Shown here: positions 24,748-34,042 of the stretch, one piece after another | Numbering within the stretch: position 1 is the first letter of the stretch | Layout of the letters: each line of letters opens with the position of its first letter | Origin: CAYTWW01 sp043801855 | Lineage (GTDB): Archaea > Nanobdellota > Nanobdellia > Woesearchaeales > GW2011-AR15 | Reading direction: 5' to 3' | Assembly (NCBI GenBank): GCA_043801855.1 | Contig: JAZDLQ010000017.1 | Span: forward strand, 101,100-165,099 | DNA length: 64,000 bases | Translations under genes and position numbers: made by a program | Notes under the pieces: model-generated | Databases searched by the model: none | What the model saw: the letters and a program-made list of their open reading frames with translations, nothing else | Told to the model about the DNA's origin: nothing

Positions 24748-27258
24748 ATGAAAAGAAAAGTTAAACTTATAACTTTTTTTCATATCTTTTTATTGTTTGT
24801 TTGCCTGATATTTTTTCAATCTTGTTTGCTGAAAAACACTGTAGTATACGCTGGCTATGATCAGTGCACTGACAAGCCAGAAGGCGAATGTACAGGAAAA
24901 TGTGTATTTATTAACAGCAAATGCGAGAAAATGACGAAACCTGTTTCAGAATGGATAGATATTCCTTTTGAGGATTATTCAAAAGAGTTATCTTCGTTAG
25001 TAAGTGCAGCAAAACAGGAAAAAAAAGATATTTCTTTGGGAAAAAATATAGGAAAGCAGCAGGCAATTGAAAGAAACGCCTTATTAGAGTCGTCAATTAC
25101 ATCACTTTCTAAATACACAGATGATGCAAATATTAAAAATTATGAACTTAAAGAAGGAAAAAAAGTAATAACATATAAAATATTTAATGAAAATACTGCT
25201 GCAATTTCAAATGCTGTATACAATATTCGCCATACTTCTTATTCTGGCAATGTTGAAAAATACCGGGAAAACAACAAACTGATTGCTATTGAAGAAAGCA
25301 GTACACCAAGCACTAATGGAATTACTGGCAAGGCAAGCAGAATAGTTATTCCAGCAAATACTGAGGTTGTTGGAAGCGCGACGCCAGCAAAAAAACTAAT
25401 TGTTGTTGTTGAGGGTGGAATCTATGACGCAATTAGTAATAGCCTTAAGCAATATGAGCACGACCTTGAATCATGCAATGAATATGATGTAGAGTTTTAC
25501 TTATGCAATCAATGCAGCCATATACAGATAAAAACTATGCTGCAAAATAAATATGATAACGGAAACGGAAATCTTGCGGGAGCGGTTTTTGTAGGTGATT
25601 TGCCAAGCGCATGGTTTACCGTAGGTTGCTGGGGATATGAAGTCTTTCCAACAGAGTTATTTTTCATGGATTTAAATGGGGATTGGAGTGGTGGGACAGG
25701 CTATTCAAACTTACCTTTTACACAACATGAAGGAAACAGACAGCCTGAAATATTTGCTGCAAGAATAACTGCTCCAGAAGAAAACAGTGAGATAGTGATG
25801 ATAATAAATTACTTTGAAAAAGTCCATAATTTTAAAACAGGTAAGATTAGTTTCAATAAAAAAGCGCTGCTCTATAACGAAGATGACTTTGTTTCATGGA
25901 CAGGCACTTATATTAATCAAATGAAGCAATTATACTCTAATTATGAAGCAATTGACGATCCTTATGTTACAACTGCCCAGGATTATATTAATAGGATAAG
26001 AAACCAATATGATCATGTATGGATATCTACACATGCCGGGCATTCACCCTCGCGCCATGCCTTTAAAATACCTGGTATTCCTGACTATGGAGGAGGCTAT
26101 ACTACTTATGAAGATATAATGAATACTAAACCAAAACAGCTTTTTTACAATGTTGATTCTTGCACTTCAGGAAGATACACAGAGAATCATTATTTAGCAG
26201 GCGGATATGCATTTCAAGCGGACTATGGTCTAATATCTTATGCATATTCTAAATTAGGTGGTTTTTATTCATTGGGTTCATATTATGTCTCATTATCAAA
26301 AAACGAAAATTTTGGTACAGCATTTAAAACATGGTTTTCTAATAATTTGAATTATTGTTGGGATTATGGAAATGTTCTTATTGGTGATCCTACTTTAAGG
26401 GCACGGCCCCCCTATGATTATCTTCCAGATGATGATGGCGACAAATTTGCCAATTGCATGGACAATTGTGTAATTATGAATAACCCTGATCAATCTGATT
26501 TTGACAAAGACGGATTAGGCGATGCATGCGACACAGACATTGATGGTGATGGCTTTTTAAACGGTGTTGATAATTGCCCATTAATGCCAAACCCAAACCA
26601 GGTAGACGGCGACTTAGACTTAGACGGATATACATCAAAGTGTAAAAAGACAGATGGAACACCCTTTATTGGCTTTTGGGATTGCGAAGAAGATACTACG
26701 GGAGATCCACAGCATTGGTGCGAATCAGGAACACGTGCTGGATTTGCCTGCGATTGCCCAGGCGGCGGAAAAGCACCACTACAAGGCTATAATGTTTGCT
26801 ATGGCGGAGATAGGAACGGAAAAATAAGTGAATGCCCAGGACAAGTTGATACTACTTGCCCTTCTAGTACAGGTATATGTGCTGAAGGATTAAGAAAAGG
26901 CATGAAATGCGATTGCCCTAATCCTGGGCCAGGTATTGGTCAGCCAAGGAACCTATGTGCTGGCGGAAGAAGAGACAGTCTTGAATACGATTGTGGTGGC
27001 AATGATTTTGTTGTAGATTGTATACCTGTGCCTCTATGCAGCAAAGCGAAAGGCAGATGCAATTATAACCCTATTACTACATCAAAGAACCCAATTGAAA
27101 AGTTCTATATGGGCGAATGCGCAGTATGCACTAACCCAAACAAAGTGTTGGAAAATGACAAAAGTAAAGTAGTATGCAACGACAATATAGATAACAACTG
27201 CAATGGAATTGTCAATGAGTGCAATCAAGTATCTTTGCCTATAATCATAAGGCAGTGA
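24748..27258 (+). CDS. Secreted C25 (gingipain-like) cysteine peptidase with calcium-binding repeats
   Basis: 836 residues. The hydrophobic N-terminus ending FQSC looks like a signal peptide and could be a lipobox. The peptidase domain has the C25/clan CD pair: His near residue 428 in STHAGHS and Cys near 471 in VDSCTSGR. Thrombospondin type 3-like calcium repeats follow (about 558-625: DDDGD, DNC, DFDKDGLGDACD, DIDGDGF). A Cys-rich region comes next, and a MopE-like NDNIDNNCNG motif near the C-terminus. Predicted to act outside the cell, perhaps processing the large surface proteins encoded downstream. No sortase or type IX sorting signal was recognised. Confidence 0.85.
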   Translation: MKRKVKLITFFHIFLLFVCLIFFQSCLLKNTVVYAGYDQCTDKPEGECTGKCVFINSKCEKMTKPVSEWIDIPFEDYSKELSSLVSAAKQEKKDISLGKNIGKQQAIERNALLESSITSLSKYTDDANIKNYELKEGKKVITYKIFNENTAAISNAVYNIRHTSYSGNVEKYRENNKLIAIEESSTPSTNGITGKASRIVIPANTEVVGSATPAKKLIVVVEGGIYDAISNSLKQYEHDLESCNEYDVEFYLCNQCSHIQIKTMLQNKYDNGNGNLAGAVFVGDLPSAWFTVGCWGYEVFPTELFFMDLNGDWSGGTGYSNLPFTQHEGNRQPEIFAARITAPEENSEIVMIINYFEKVHNFKTGKISFNKKALLYNEDDFVSWTGTYINQMKQLYSNYEAIDDPYVTTAQDYINRIRNQYDHVWISTHAGHSPSRHAFKIPGIPDYGGGYTTYEDIMNTKPKQLFYNVDSCTSGRYTENHYLAGGYAFQADYGLISYAYSKLGGFYSLGSYYVSLSKNENFGTAFKTWFSNNLNYCWDYGNVLIGDPTLRARPPYDYLPDDDGDKFANCMDNCVIMNNPDQSDFDKDGLGDACDTDIDGDGFLNGVDNCPLMPNPNQVDGDLDLDGYTSKCKKTDGTPFIGFWDCEEDTTGDPQHWCESGTRAGFACDCPGGGKAPLQGYNVCYGGDRNGKISECPGQVDTTCPSSTGICAEGLRKGMKCDCPNPGPGIGQPRNLCAGGRRDSLEYDCGGNDFVVDCIPVPLCSKAKGRCNYNPITTSKNPIEKFYMGECAVCTNPNKVLENDKSKVVCNDNIDNNCNGIVNECNQVSLPIIIRQ

Positions 27259-27434
27259 TTTTCAATTGTGACTAAATTCAATGATAACTAAAATAATAAT
27301 TGCTACAGTTTATTAACTCTATAATATACACGCAGCAATTGTGTTGCAATAGATCTGTTTATAATATATTTTGAAGTAATTTCTTTGCCATACTATTTCT
27401 TTTAATCTAATTTATCTTTCAAAAAAAGCAAATG

Positions 27435-27519
27435 TTTATATATAACTATTTCAATTATGATAACATAACTCAGTATTTTAGTTAACATTAATAGTATATT
27501 AGTAGTATGTTATCGTAAT
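27435..27519 (+). promoter_or_regulatory. Promoter and long inverted repeat before the winged-helix regulator gene
   Basis: TTTATATATA at 27435-27444 is a strong TATA box. ATTATGATAACATA at 27454-27467 and TATGTTATCGTAAT at 27506-27519 form a 14-base inverted repeat with one mismatch, the right arm ending one base before the ATG at 27521. A further AATTATGATAA half-site overlaps the start codon (27517-27527). This looks like an autoregulatory operator. The rest of 27259-27434 is AT-rich with no visible gene. Confidence 0.6.
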
Positions 27520-27520
27520 T

Positions 27521-28042
27521 ATGATAAGCGAACAACTTGAAATAATTAATCTCCTTTCTGATGGCTTTAATAGCGAGCGAACCATCAACCAAATTTCTAA
27601 GTCGATAAATAAGTCATATGCTTTTACAAACAAATATGTAAGAGAGCTAATTCATGATGGCATATTATCAAAAAAGATTGTCGGAAGCGCAATACTTTGC
27701 TCGCTAAATCTAAAAAACGAGCTTACCCGCTCCCTTCTTGCATACAACTCAATTGTTGAAAAAAACAAATTTTTTGAAACGCTTAAGCCAGGCAAAAAGG
27801 AGACTTTGCAAAATCTTGCGGCAAGCCTCGAGTCAAAAGCATTCTATACATGCTATCTGGAAAATTCAAATGTATTTATTGTTGCTGATAATGATGTTCA
27901 AATTGAAAAAATAGACGGATTCAATGTTAAGCTGCAGACAAAAACCGAATTTAAGCTATCAGTAAACAAAGTCAACTTTTCAAATATTATTGTCCTAAAA
28001 AATAACGAGCTATTTTGGGAATTAGTGGAGAAGATGGTGTAA
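27521..28042 (+). CDS. Winged-helix DNA-binding regulator
   Basis: 173 residues. The first 70 form a typical wHTH: helix LEIINLLSDGF, turn region TINQISKSINKSYAFTNKYVREL and wing IVGSAILCSL. The remaining 100 residues form an alpha/beta domain with no recognised family; it contains two Cys and could bind a ligand. Located 4 bases before the KaiC/DUF5752 gene, so it may control the surface-protein cluster and itself through the inverted repeat upstream. Confidence 0.78.
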   Translation: MISEQLEIINLLSDGFNSERTINQISKSINKSYAFTNKYVRELIHDGILSKKIVGSAILCSLNLKNELTRSLLAYNSIVEKNKFFETLKPGKKETLQNLAASLESKAFYTCYLENSNVFIVADNDVQIEKIDGFNVKLQTKTEFKLSVNKVNFSNIIVLKNNELFWELVEKMV

Positions 28043-28046
28043 AGCT

Positions 28047-30461
28047 TTGGAAAACAGCCAAAAAATAAAGTTATTGGAAGTGTTTGGCAAGTCACTTACT
28101 AATATGTCTCCTCTTAATTTCCAGAACCATATTGTAAATGGAAAAAATGACTTTTCAGCGTGGGTTCTTCGTTCAACCGGTGATGTTGAATTATCAAAAG
28201 TAATCGATTCATGCATAACAAAAGAAAGCACTATTGATGCTATTAATAAATCACTTGCTTTGCTACGCGATGGTCAAGTTGAGAAAACAGCTCTTCAAAC
28301 TCAAGCTGCGGTTCCACAACAAAGTCCAATTCCTAATGAATCACCTGCAGTATTGCAGCAGCCTTCAGTTTCTATACCGCAGCAAGTAAATGTGCAAAAG
28401 GCAAAGCTCCTTGAAATATTTGTAAAGTCACTTACTAACATGAATGATACCGCATTTGCAAATCACATTACAAATGGAAAAAATGATTTTGGTGCCTGGG
28501 TAAATAGGTCAATTGCAGATAAAGCACTTGCTGACTTAATAGAGCCAGTTACAGATAAAGTAGGAATAATTAATGCGCTAAACGTAAAAATAAATGAATA
28601 CAGAAGAACACCAGAAATGCCTGCTATCGCAATGAAGCCACAAAATGAAACTCCAATCGCACAGGTGTCTCCGGCATCTCCGCCAGAAATCAAACCACTG
28701 CAAGCACCAGCTCAACTCCAGCCAGAATCCGCCATACAAAAGCCGCAGCAAACACAGCCAATGCAGCCTCCAGTGCAGCCTCAGACAATTTTGCCGCTAA
28801 AAACAGAGCAGATAAGTAAGCCAATTGTTCATGCTGCTAATGCTACGCAAACTACGCAATCTCAAACAGTAGGCATAGTAGCTCCTCCGGTTGCCCAGCC
28901 TTTGGAAAAGCCGACTATTTCACCAGTTGAAAAACCTAAATCCGATGATCGCAGAAATTATTATCTGCGTGAGCTTGCCCCTGATAAGTATTTCAGATTT
29001 GCAAACGGACAGATAATAAAATCACTGCCTGAACTTCCGAGAATACTACTGCATATTGATGATAATATCTATTACAATCATGTAAATCAATACAAGAATG
29101 ATTTTGCTGCATGGATATTTCATGCAATAGATGACAAAGAGCTTGCAGAGTCAATTGGAAATGTAAAAGATAAAATTACATTAATTGATAAGATTGCATC
29201 CAGGATTTCATCGTTAAAATATGATGTTAATAAAATTGCAGGTAATGCAGAAAATCCTGCTTTGCAAATGCAAAAAGTGAATGGGGCTCAAAAGCCAATT
29301 GCTCAATCAGCCATTCCATCAACAGCTCCAATTGTCTCTACAGCAGTAAAATTTAGCCCCGAAGTTAATTTGAAAGATAAAGTCCATGAGGATGTTGCGA
29401 AAAAAGAGGAATTATCGCCAAAAGATTTATTTTACAGGCTTAAAGCGCAAAAAGAAGGAAAACCTGCAAGCGCATCTTTGCAGGATACAGCAGTTTCAGC
29501 GCATCTATCTCAAGGGAAAGCTGATGAGATTTCTGCAAAAGATTTATTCAATAAATTAAAAGCGCAAAAAGAGGGAAAGCTAGTTGACAGCAAGATAGTT
29601 GACAGTGGCAAGCCTGTTCTTGATATTCTTTCAATGGAAGTAAGTGAGATACTTAAGCACCTGAAATTGTTTGATGCTAATTCAAAGTATAGCGCAAAAG
29701 AAGAAGTTGTTATAACAGAAAAAACAGCTAAAAAAAGAATATTTACAGGTGTTTCCGGTTTTGATGAGATGATATCAAATGGCATTCCTTGCGGCAACTG
29801 CATTTTGTTAAGCGGAGGCCCGGGAAGCGGAAAAACTACTTTTACTATCCAGATGATGGGATGGGCTGCTGAAAGAGGAGAAAAATGCCTATTTATGACA
29901 TTTGAGGAGTCAGAAGAAAATCTTATTATGCACATGGAAGAATATGGCCTTAACCCACGGAAATACATTGAAGATGGGACACTCATGATTGTAAGGAAAG
30001 ACCCATTTAAGATTTCAAGAAAAGTAGAAGCTCTTCTTGCGCATGCAAGAGGAGAACTTATGATTAATATTGATGATGTTATTGATATAATCCCAAAAGG
30101 GTTTAATCCTGACAGGGTAATAATTGATTCGCTTTCAGCAATCTCAGCTGCATTTTCTGACTCAAGTACCGCATATAGGGTGTATGTAACCCAGCTGATT
30201 GACATCCTTCAAAAAACCGGTGCGACATCATTCCTGATTACAGAAGTCCAGGGTATCGAGAACATAGGGCATGGGCTGGTTGAAGAGTTCCTGGCTGATG
30301 GAGTGATTGTCTTTTACAATCTTCAGAAGGGAAACATAAAGCAAAGCGCTCTTGAAATACTTAAGATGAGAGCGACAAGCCACGAAAAGAAGATTGTCCC
30401 ATTCGAGTTTGTTTCAGGAAGGGGCTTGGTTGTTTATCCTCTTGAAAAAATATTTATGTAA
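28047..30461 (+). CDS. Three DUF5752-like domains fused to a KaiC-family ATPase
   Basis: 804 residues from a TTG at 28047. Domain order: DUF5752-like 1 (about 1-75, HIVNGKNDFSAW), 2 (about 115-187, HITNGKNDFGAW), a Pro/Gln-rich linker (190-300), DUF5752-like 3 (about 305-393, NHVNQYKNDFAAW), two copies of a KDLFxxLKAQKEGK motif (about 459-471 and 498-510), and a C-terminal KaiC/RecA domain (563-804) with Walker A GGPGSGKT at 590-597 and Walker B VIIDSLSAIS. The ATPase core is complete. KaiC-type proteins drive or switch assemblies such as ArlH of the archaellum, but no archaellum gene is nearby. Cytosolic; the DUF5752 modules likely dock to partners with the same domain elsewhere in the window. 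Confidence 0.85.
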   Translation: MENSQKIKLLEVFGKSLTNMSPLNFQNHIVNGKNDFSAWVLRSTGDVELSKVIDSCITKESTIDAINKSLALLRDGQVEKTALQTQAAVPQQSPIPNESPAVLQQPSVSIPQQVNVQKAKLLEIFVKSLTNMNDTAFANHITNGKNDFGAWVNRSIADKALADLIEPVTDKVGIINALNVKINEYRRTPEMPAIAMKPQNETPIAQVSPASPPEIKPLQAPAQLQPESAIQKPQQTQPMQPPVQPQTILPLKTEQISKPIVHAANATQTTQSQTVGIVAPPVAQPLEKPTISPVEKPKSDDRRNYYLRELAPDKYFRFANGQIIKSLPELPRILLHIDDNIYYNHVNQYKNDFAAWIFHAIDDKELAESIGNVKDKITLIDKIASRISSLKYDVNKIAGNAENPALQMQKVNGAQKPIAQSAIPSTAPIVSTAVKFSPEVNLKDKVHEDVAKKEELSPKDLFYRLKAQKEGKPASASLQDTAVSAHLSQGKADEISAKDLFNKLKAQKEGKLVDSKIVDSGKPVLDILSMEVSEILKHLKLFDANSKYSAKEEVVITEKTAKKRIFTGVSGFDEMISNGIPCGNCILLSGGPGSGKTTFTIQMMGWAAERGEKCLFMTFEESEENLIMHMEEYGLNPRKYIEDGTLMIVRKDPFKISRKVEALLAHARGELMINIDDVIDIIPKGFNPDRVIIDSLSAISAAFSDSSTAYRVYVTQLIDILQKTGATSFLITEVQGIENIGHGLVEEFLADGVIVFYNLQKGNIKQSALEILKMRATSHEKKIVPFEFVSGRGLVVYPLEKIFM

Positions 30462-30478
30462 ACTATATAAACTTTAAA

Positions 30479-31900
30479 ATGAGACAAACAAAATTACTTG
30501 GATTGCTGGTTTTATTCCTAATTATATTGCAGTCTGCGCTGGCAGAAAATATAACAAAAGAAAAGGCTGAGAGCCTGCAGGCCTATTTTGAAAAAAACGT
30601 TACAAGGTTAGTGAAAGCAGGTTATCCTGCTGAACAATTTTCTGACACAGTTGTTGAATCTTCACTTTTGTTTTCAAAAGCGGATTATGCACAGCAGATA
30701 GCGCTCATTGAAAAAACCGAAAAAGACATCTCAGAAATGGTATATCTTGGCAATTTCATTAATCAGACGGCTATTTTGCTAATGGAAGCAAGCGTTAGAA
30801 AAATCAATATTGAGGATTTACAGCTTGCTTATAATGCAGGAATAATAGAATACAGCAGAGGAAATTTTAAGGGAGCGAAAGAGCCTCTTGTAAAAACCCA
30901 GTCTGATGTATTGGCTTTGCTTGAAAATGAATCTATAATGGTGCTTGAAAGCCTAAATCATTTCATTATAAGCATGGAAGAAAGCGGAATTTCATGTGAG
31001 ATTCTGAACAGCTCGCTTAAAGATGCAACAGACGCGGCAAAAGAAAAAAACTATGCAAAAATATTCGTATTGTCAAGCAAATTCGGAAATATTAACCAAT
31101 CAATTAGCCTAATTGCTGACCTGAAAAACAGGTCGCTTGCGCTAAAAGATGCCAACCTAAATGTAGCTAGGATAAATGATCTCATTATTGAAGCTGAAAC
31201 GAAGCTAAGCTCTGGGAATTATCAAACTGTGTTATTGATATATAATACGAGTGTTTTACAAATCAATAATATCTACGAATTGCAAAAAGAAATAAATAAT
31301 ACAAAACAAAAGTTAAGCTCAGGTGATTTGAAAAACATTGATTTATTGCAGGCAGAATTCTATTTAAACCAGAGCATTGCAGAGTTTGAGCTTGAAAATT
31401 ATGAAAAGGCAAAGCAGCACCTAAATTCATCAAACAGGATGATTGAAGAGCTAACCCAAAAATATTTTTTTACAAGAGTTTTAAATAGTGCAAATGAAAG
31501 ATTTAACTCTGTTTCTTTTTTTAAAAAATACTATTTGCAAATGCTATTTTTTTGCGCATTTAGCGCTTTATTTTTTTATGTTTCAACACAATTTGTGAGC
31601 TTCTTCATGGCGAAAGGAAAACTAGCGCTGCTTAAAAAAGAAAACAATGTAGTGAATGATATGATGGTTAAGCTCCAGGAAGACTACTTTAAGGATGCGG
31701 TAATCGATAAGGACACATACCTTGACAAGTTTCATGAGCTTGAGAAGAGAAGAGCGCATATCGAAGAAGAAGTTCCAAGGCTTGAAGAGTATATTATGGA
31801 AAAAGAATCAAAATTCAATTCTTTAAAAATAATAACTGCAAAAAAAAGCGCCGATAAGAAAAAGGACGGAAAAAATAGTTCTAAAAAAATTATCATATAA
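30479..31900 (+). CDS. Secreted-domain helical membrane protein with cytosolic coiled coil
   Basis: 473 residues. Signal peptide (1-22), then a mostly helical extracellular region of about 320 residues containing several TPR-like or coiled-coil stretches (for example YSRGNFKGAKEPL and ELENYEKAKQHLNSS), one transmembrane helix at about 345-367, and a cytosolic charged coiled coil to the C-terminus. I do not recognise the family. It is placed between the KaiC fusion and another single-pass protein in the same orientation with gaps below 20 bases, so it is probably part of the same membrane complex. Confidence 0.7.
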   Translation: MRQTKLLGLLVLFLIILQSALAENITKEKAESLQAYFEKNVTRLVKAGYPAEQFSDTVVESSLLFSKADYAQQIALIEKTEKDISEMVYLGNFINQTAILLMEASVRKINIEDLQLAYNAGIIEYSRGNFKGAKEPLVKTQSDVLALLENESIMVLESLNHFIISMEESGISCEILNSSLKDATDAAKEKNYAKIFVLSSKFGNINQSISLIADLKNRSLALKDANLNVARINDLIIEAETKLSSGNYQTVLLIYNTSVLQINNIYELQKEINNTKQKLSSGDLKNIDLLQAEFYLNQSIAEFELENYEKAKQHLNSSNRMIEELTQKYFFTRVLNSANERFNSVSFFKKYYLQMLFFCAFSALFFYVSTQFVSFFMAKGKLALLKKENNVVNDMMVKLQEDYFKDAVIDKDTYLDKFHELEKRRAHIEEEVPRLEEYIMEKESKFNSLKIITAKKSADKKKDGKNSSKKIII

Positions 31901-31901
31901 G

Positions 31902-34040
31902 ATGAAAAATTACAACAATATGAAAAAAAAAAAAACTATTTTTTTTTATTGCTTAATTTTATTAGCAGAAGCTACGCTAATATTTGGGACTGAATGCGAA
32001 CATAAGCCTATTATTGATATGCCATCTTATCTTACAATGTATGAAGGAAAAGGTTATTACGATAAGATAAATCTTGAAAACAATTTATCACCAGTTTTTT
32101 TTTCATGGGCGCCGATTAATTCAACACTTATTGGGTTTAATGTTAATGAGACAACTGGAGTTATTAATTTTACTCCAAAAAATACTGAAATTGGATTGCA
32201 TAAAATTATTATTATTGCAGTAGACAATAATGACTGCGCAGGAACAGAATTAGTCAATATAAGAGTTTTAGGAAAGCCAATAATTACTGATTTTTTTCCA
32301 ACAAGTAAGAAACTTTTTGTTAATGAGGGCTCATTTATTGCATTTTATGTAAATACCTCGCATGATTCGACCAAAAATAACCTGTTTTCTTATACCTGGT
32401 ATGCAGATAGTTTGTTGATTTCAAAAAATCAAAAATACACTTATTTTCCAAACTTCTCAAATTCAGGAGAGCATATTATTAAAGCTGTAATAAAAGACAC
32501 CAATGATCTAAACACGAGTATTGAATGGGAAGTGGTTGTGAGAAATGTGAACCTCGCTCCTTATTTAAAGGCAAACCTGCCAAATATCATATTAAGTCCA
32601 AACCAGAAAATTGCACTGTACAATCTTAATGATTATTTTGCTGATGATGGTGCTTTTTTTTTAGATTATTACCCTTTTTTTATCAAGGGAAGTGAAGTAA
32701 CAAATATATCTCCTTTTTTTGACATTAATATTAGTGAATATGGTGAAACGACTTTTGCATCAAAAACAAGCATACTATTTAAGGAAAGGGCAATGATTAT
32801 TGCTTTTGATAGAGATGGAAAAAACAAGTCAAGCAATATTTTTGAAATTAGCATAGCATATAATTCAACAGCGACAAAGCCTTATCAGGAATCTAAAAAA
32901 GAAGAATGCATCGCTAAAATCGTATGCGCCGAATGGTCTTTGTGCCTTCCGACAGGGATAATGGTGAGGGATTGTCTTGATTCTAATAATTGCAATAAGG
33001 AAAACGAGACCGTCACTGAAAGCAAGGCCTGTGAATATAATGCAAGTTGCCTTGATAATATAAAAAACCAGGATGAAATAGGAGTTGATTGCGGAGGAAT
33101 ATGCCCTCCATGCGCTACTTGCTTTGATGAATTTCAAAATCAGGGCGAGGATGGGGTTGATTGCGGTGGTCCATGTAAACCCTGTCCAAGTTGCAATGAC
33201 TTATTAAAAAATCAGGATGAGACAGATATTGATTGCGGAGGAAATATCTGCATGCCATGCGAGCCTGGCAAGATGTGCTTATCTCATATGGATTGCATAA
33301 GCGAAAATTGTGTAAATGAGTCATGTGCTAGGCCTACTTGCATTGATAATATAATAAATCAAAATGAAACATGGATTGATTGCGGCGGCGAATGTAAGCA
33401 GTGCATCACTTGTGTTGACAAAATACAGAATCAGGGCGAAACAGGCATTGACTGCGGTGGTCCATGTGGTCCATGTGAAACTTGTTTTGACGGAATAAAA
33501 AACCAAAGGGAATCAGAAGTTGATTGTGGAGGCAGTTGTAAAAAATGTACGGCAAAATTTGCTGTATCCCCTATTGCATTGTCTATTTTGATTGTATTTT
33601 TATTGATAGCAGCATCATTGTTTATAACATATAAAATTTCCAATATTTTTTTTTTATCAACTCTAAATGAAAAATTATTTTTTTTCATGAAGACGAACAA
33701 CAGCGAAAATGAACATAAAGCAGAGCAGACTGTTTCTGAACTATCTGCTTTAAAATCAAGCCAAGCGACGTATGGGAAGGATAAGCAATCAACAGAGCAA
33801 TACAATAAAGTTATGCAGACCTTTTTTAAAAATGTATTTTTGCTTGATGAAAAAGACAGTATAGACTATTTTAAAAAAATTTTAAACTTAAAAGTTAAGA
33901 ATCCCATAACACAAAAAATACTAATTTTTCTTTACAAAGAAATGCATAAAAATGAAATGGAATTTTTTTACTCTCTTGAATTAAGCAGCAAGATAGATGA
34001 CACAATTAAACTGATTAATCAAATAAAAAAATACATATAA
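31902..34040 (+). CDS. Cys-rich repeat surface protein with one membrane helix
   Basis: 712 residues. Signal peptide, then two cadherin/Ig-like beta-sandwich domains (about 35-310; a PTSKKLFVNEGS segment is typical), then six tandem repeats of about 24-45 residues with the pattern C-x-D-x-x-x-N-Q-x-E-x-x-(I/V)-D-C-G-G-x-C-x-x-C. A transmembrane helix at about 558-585 and a cytosolic tail of about 125 residues follow. The repeats are dense enough in Cys to form disulfide-stabilised rods. The same repeat occurs twice in the protein at 59382. The next gene starts 2 bases after the stop. Confidence 0.72.
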   Translation: MKNYNNMKKKKTIFFYCLILLAEATLIFGTECEHKPIIDMPSYLTMYEGKGYYDKINLENNLSPVFFSWAPINSTLIGFNVNETTGVINFTPKNTEIGLHKIIIIAVDNNDCAGTELVNIRVLGKPIITDFFPTSKKLFVNEGSFIAFYVNTSHDSTKNNLFSYTWYADSLLISKNQKYTYFPNFSNSGEHIIKAVIKDTNDLNTSIEWEVVVRNVNLAPYLKANLPNIILSPNQKIALYNLNDYFADDGAFFLDYYPFFIKGSEVTNISPFFDINISEYGETTFASKTSILFKERAMIIAFDRDGKNKSSNIFEISIAYNSTATKPYQESKKEECIAKIVCAEWSLCLPTGIMVRDCLDSNNCNKENETVTESKACEYNASCLDNIKNQDEIGVDCGGICPPCATCFDEFQNQGEDGVDCGGPCKPCPSCNDLLKNQDETDIDCGGNICMPCEPGKMCLSHMDCISENCVNESCARPTCIDNIINQNETWIDCGGECKQCITCVDKIQNQGETGIDCGGPCGPCETCFDGIKNQRESEVDCGGSCKKCTAKFAVSPIALSILIVFLLIAASLFITYKISNIFFLSTLNEKLFFFMKTNNSENEHKAEQTVSELSALKSSQATYGKDKQSTEQYNKVMQTFFKNVFLLDEKDSIDYFKKILNLKVKNPITQKILIFLYKEMHKNEMEFFYSLELSSKIDDTIKLINQIKKYI

Positions 34041-34042
34041 GA

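Noticed and set aside
28047..30461. Archaellum ATPase ArlH
   Set aside because: The KaiC core is similar, but the three N-terminal DUF5752-like domains and the absence of any arl gene argue against it.
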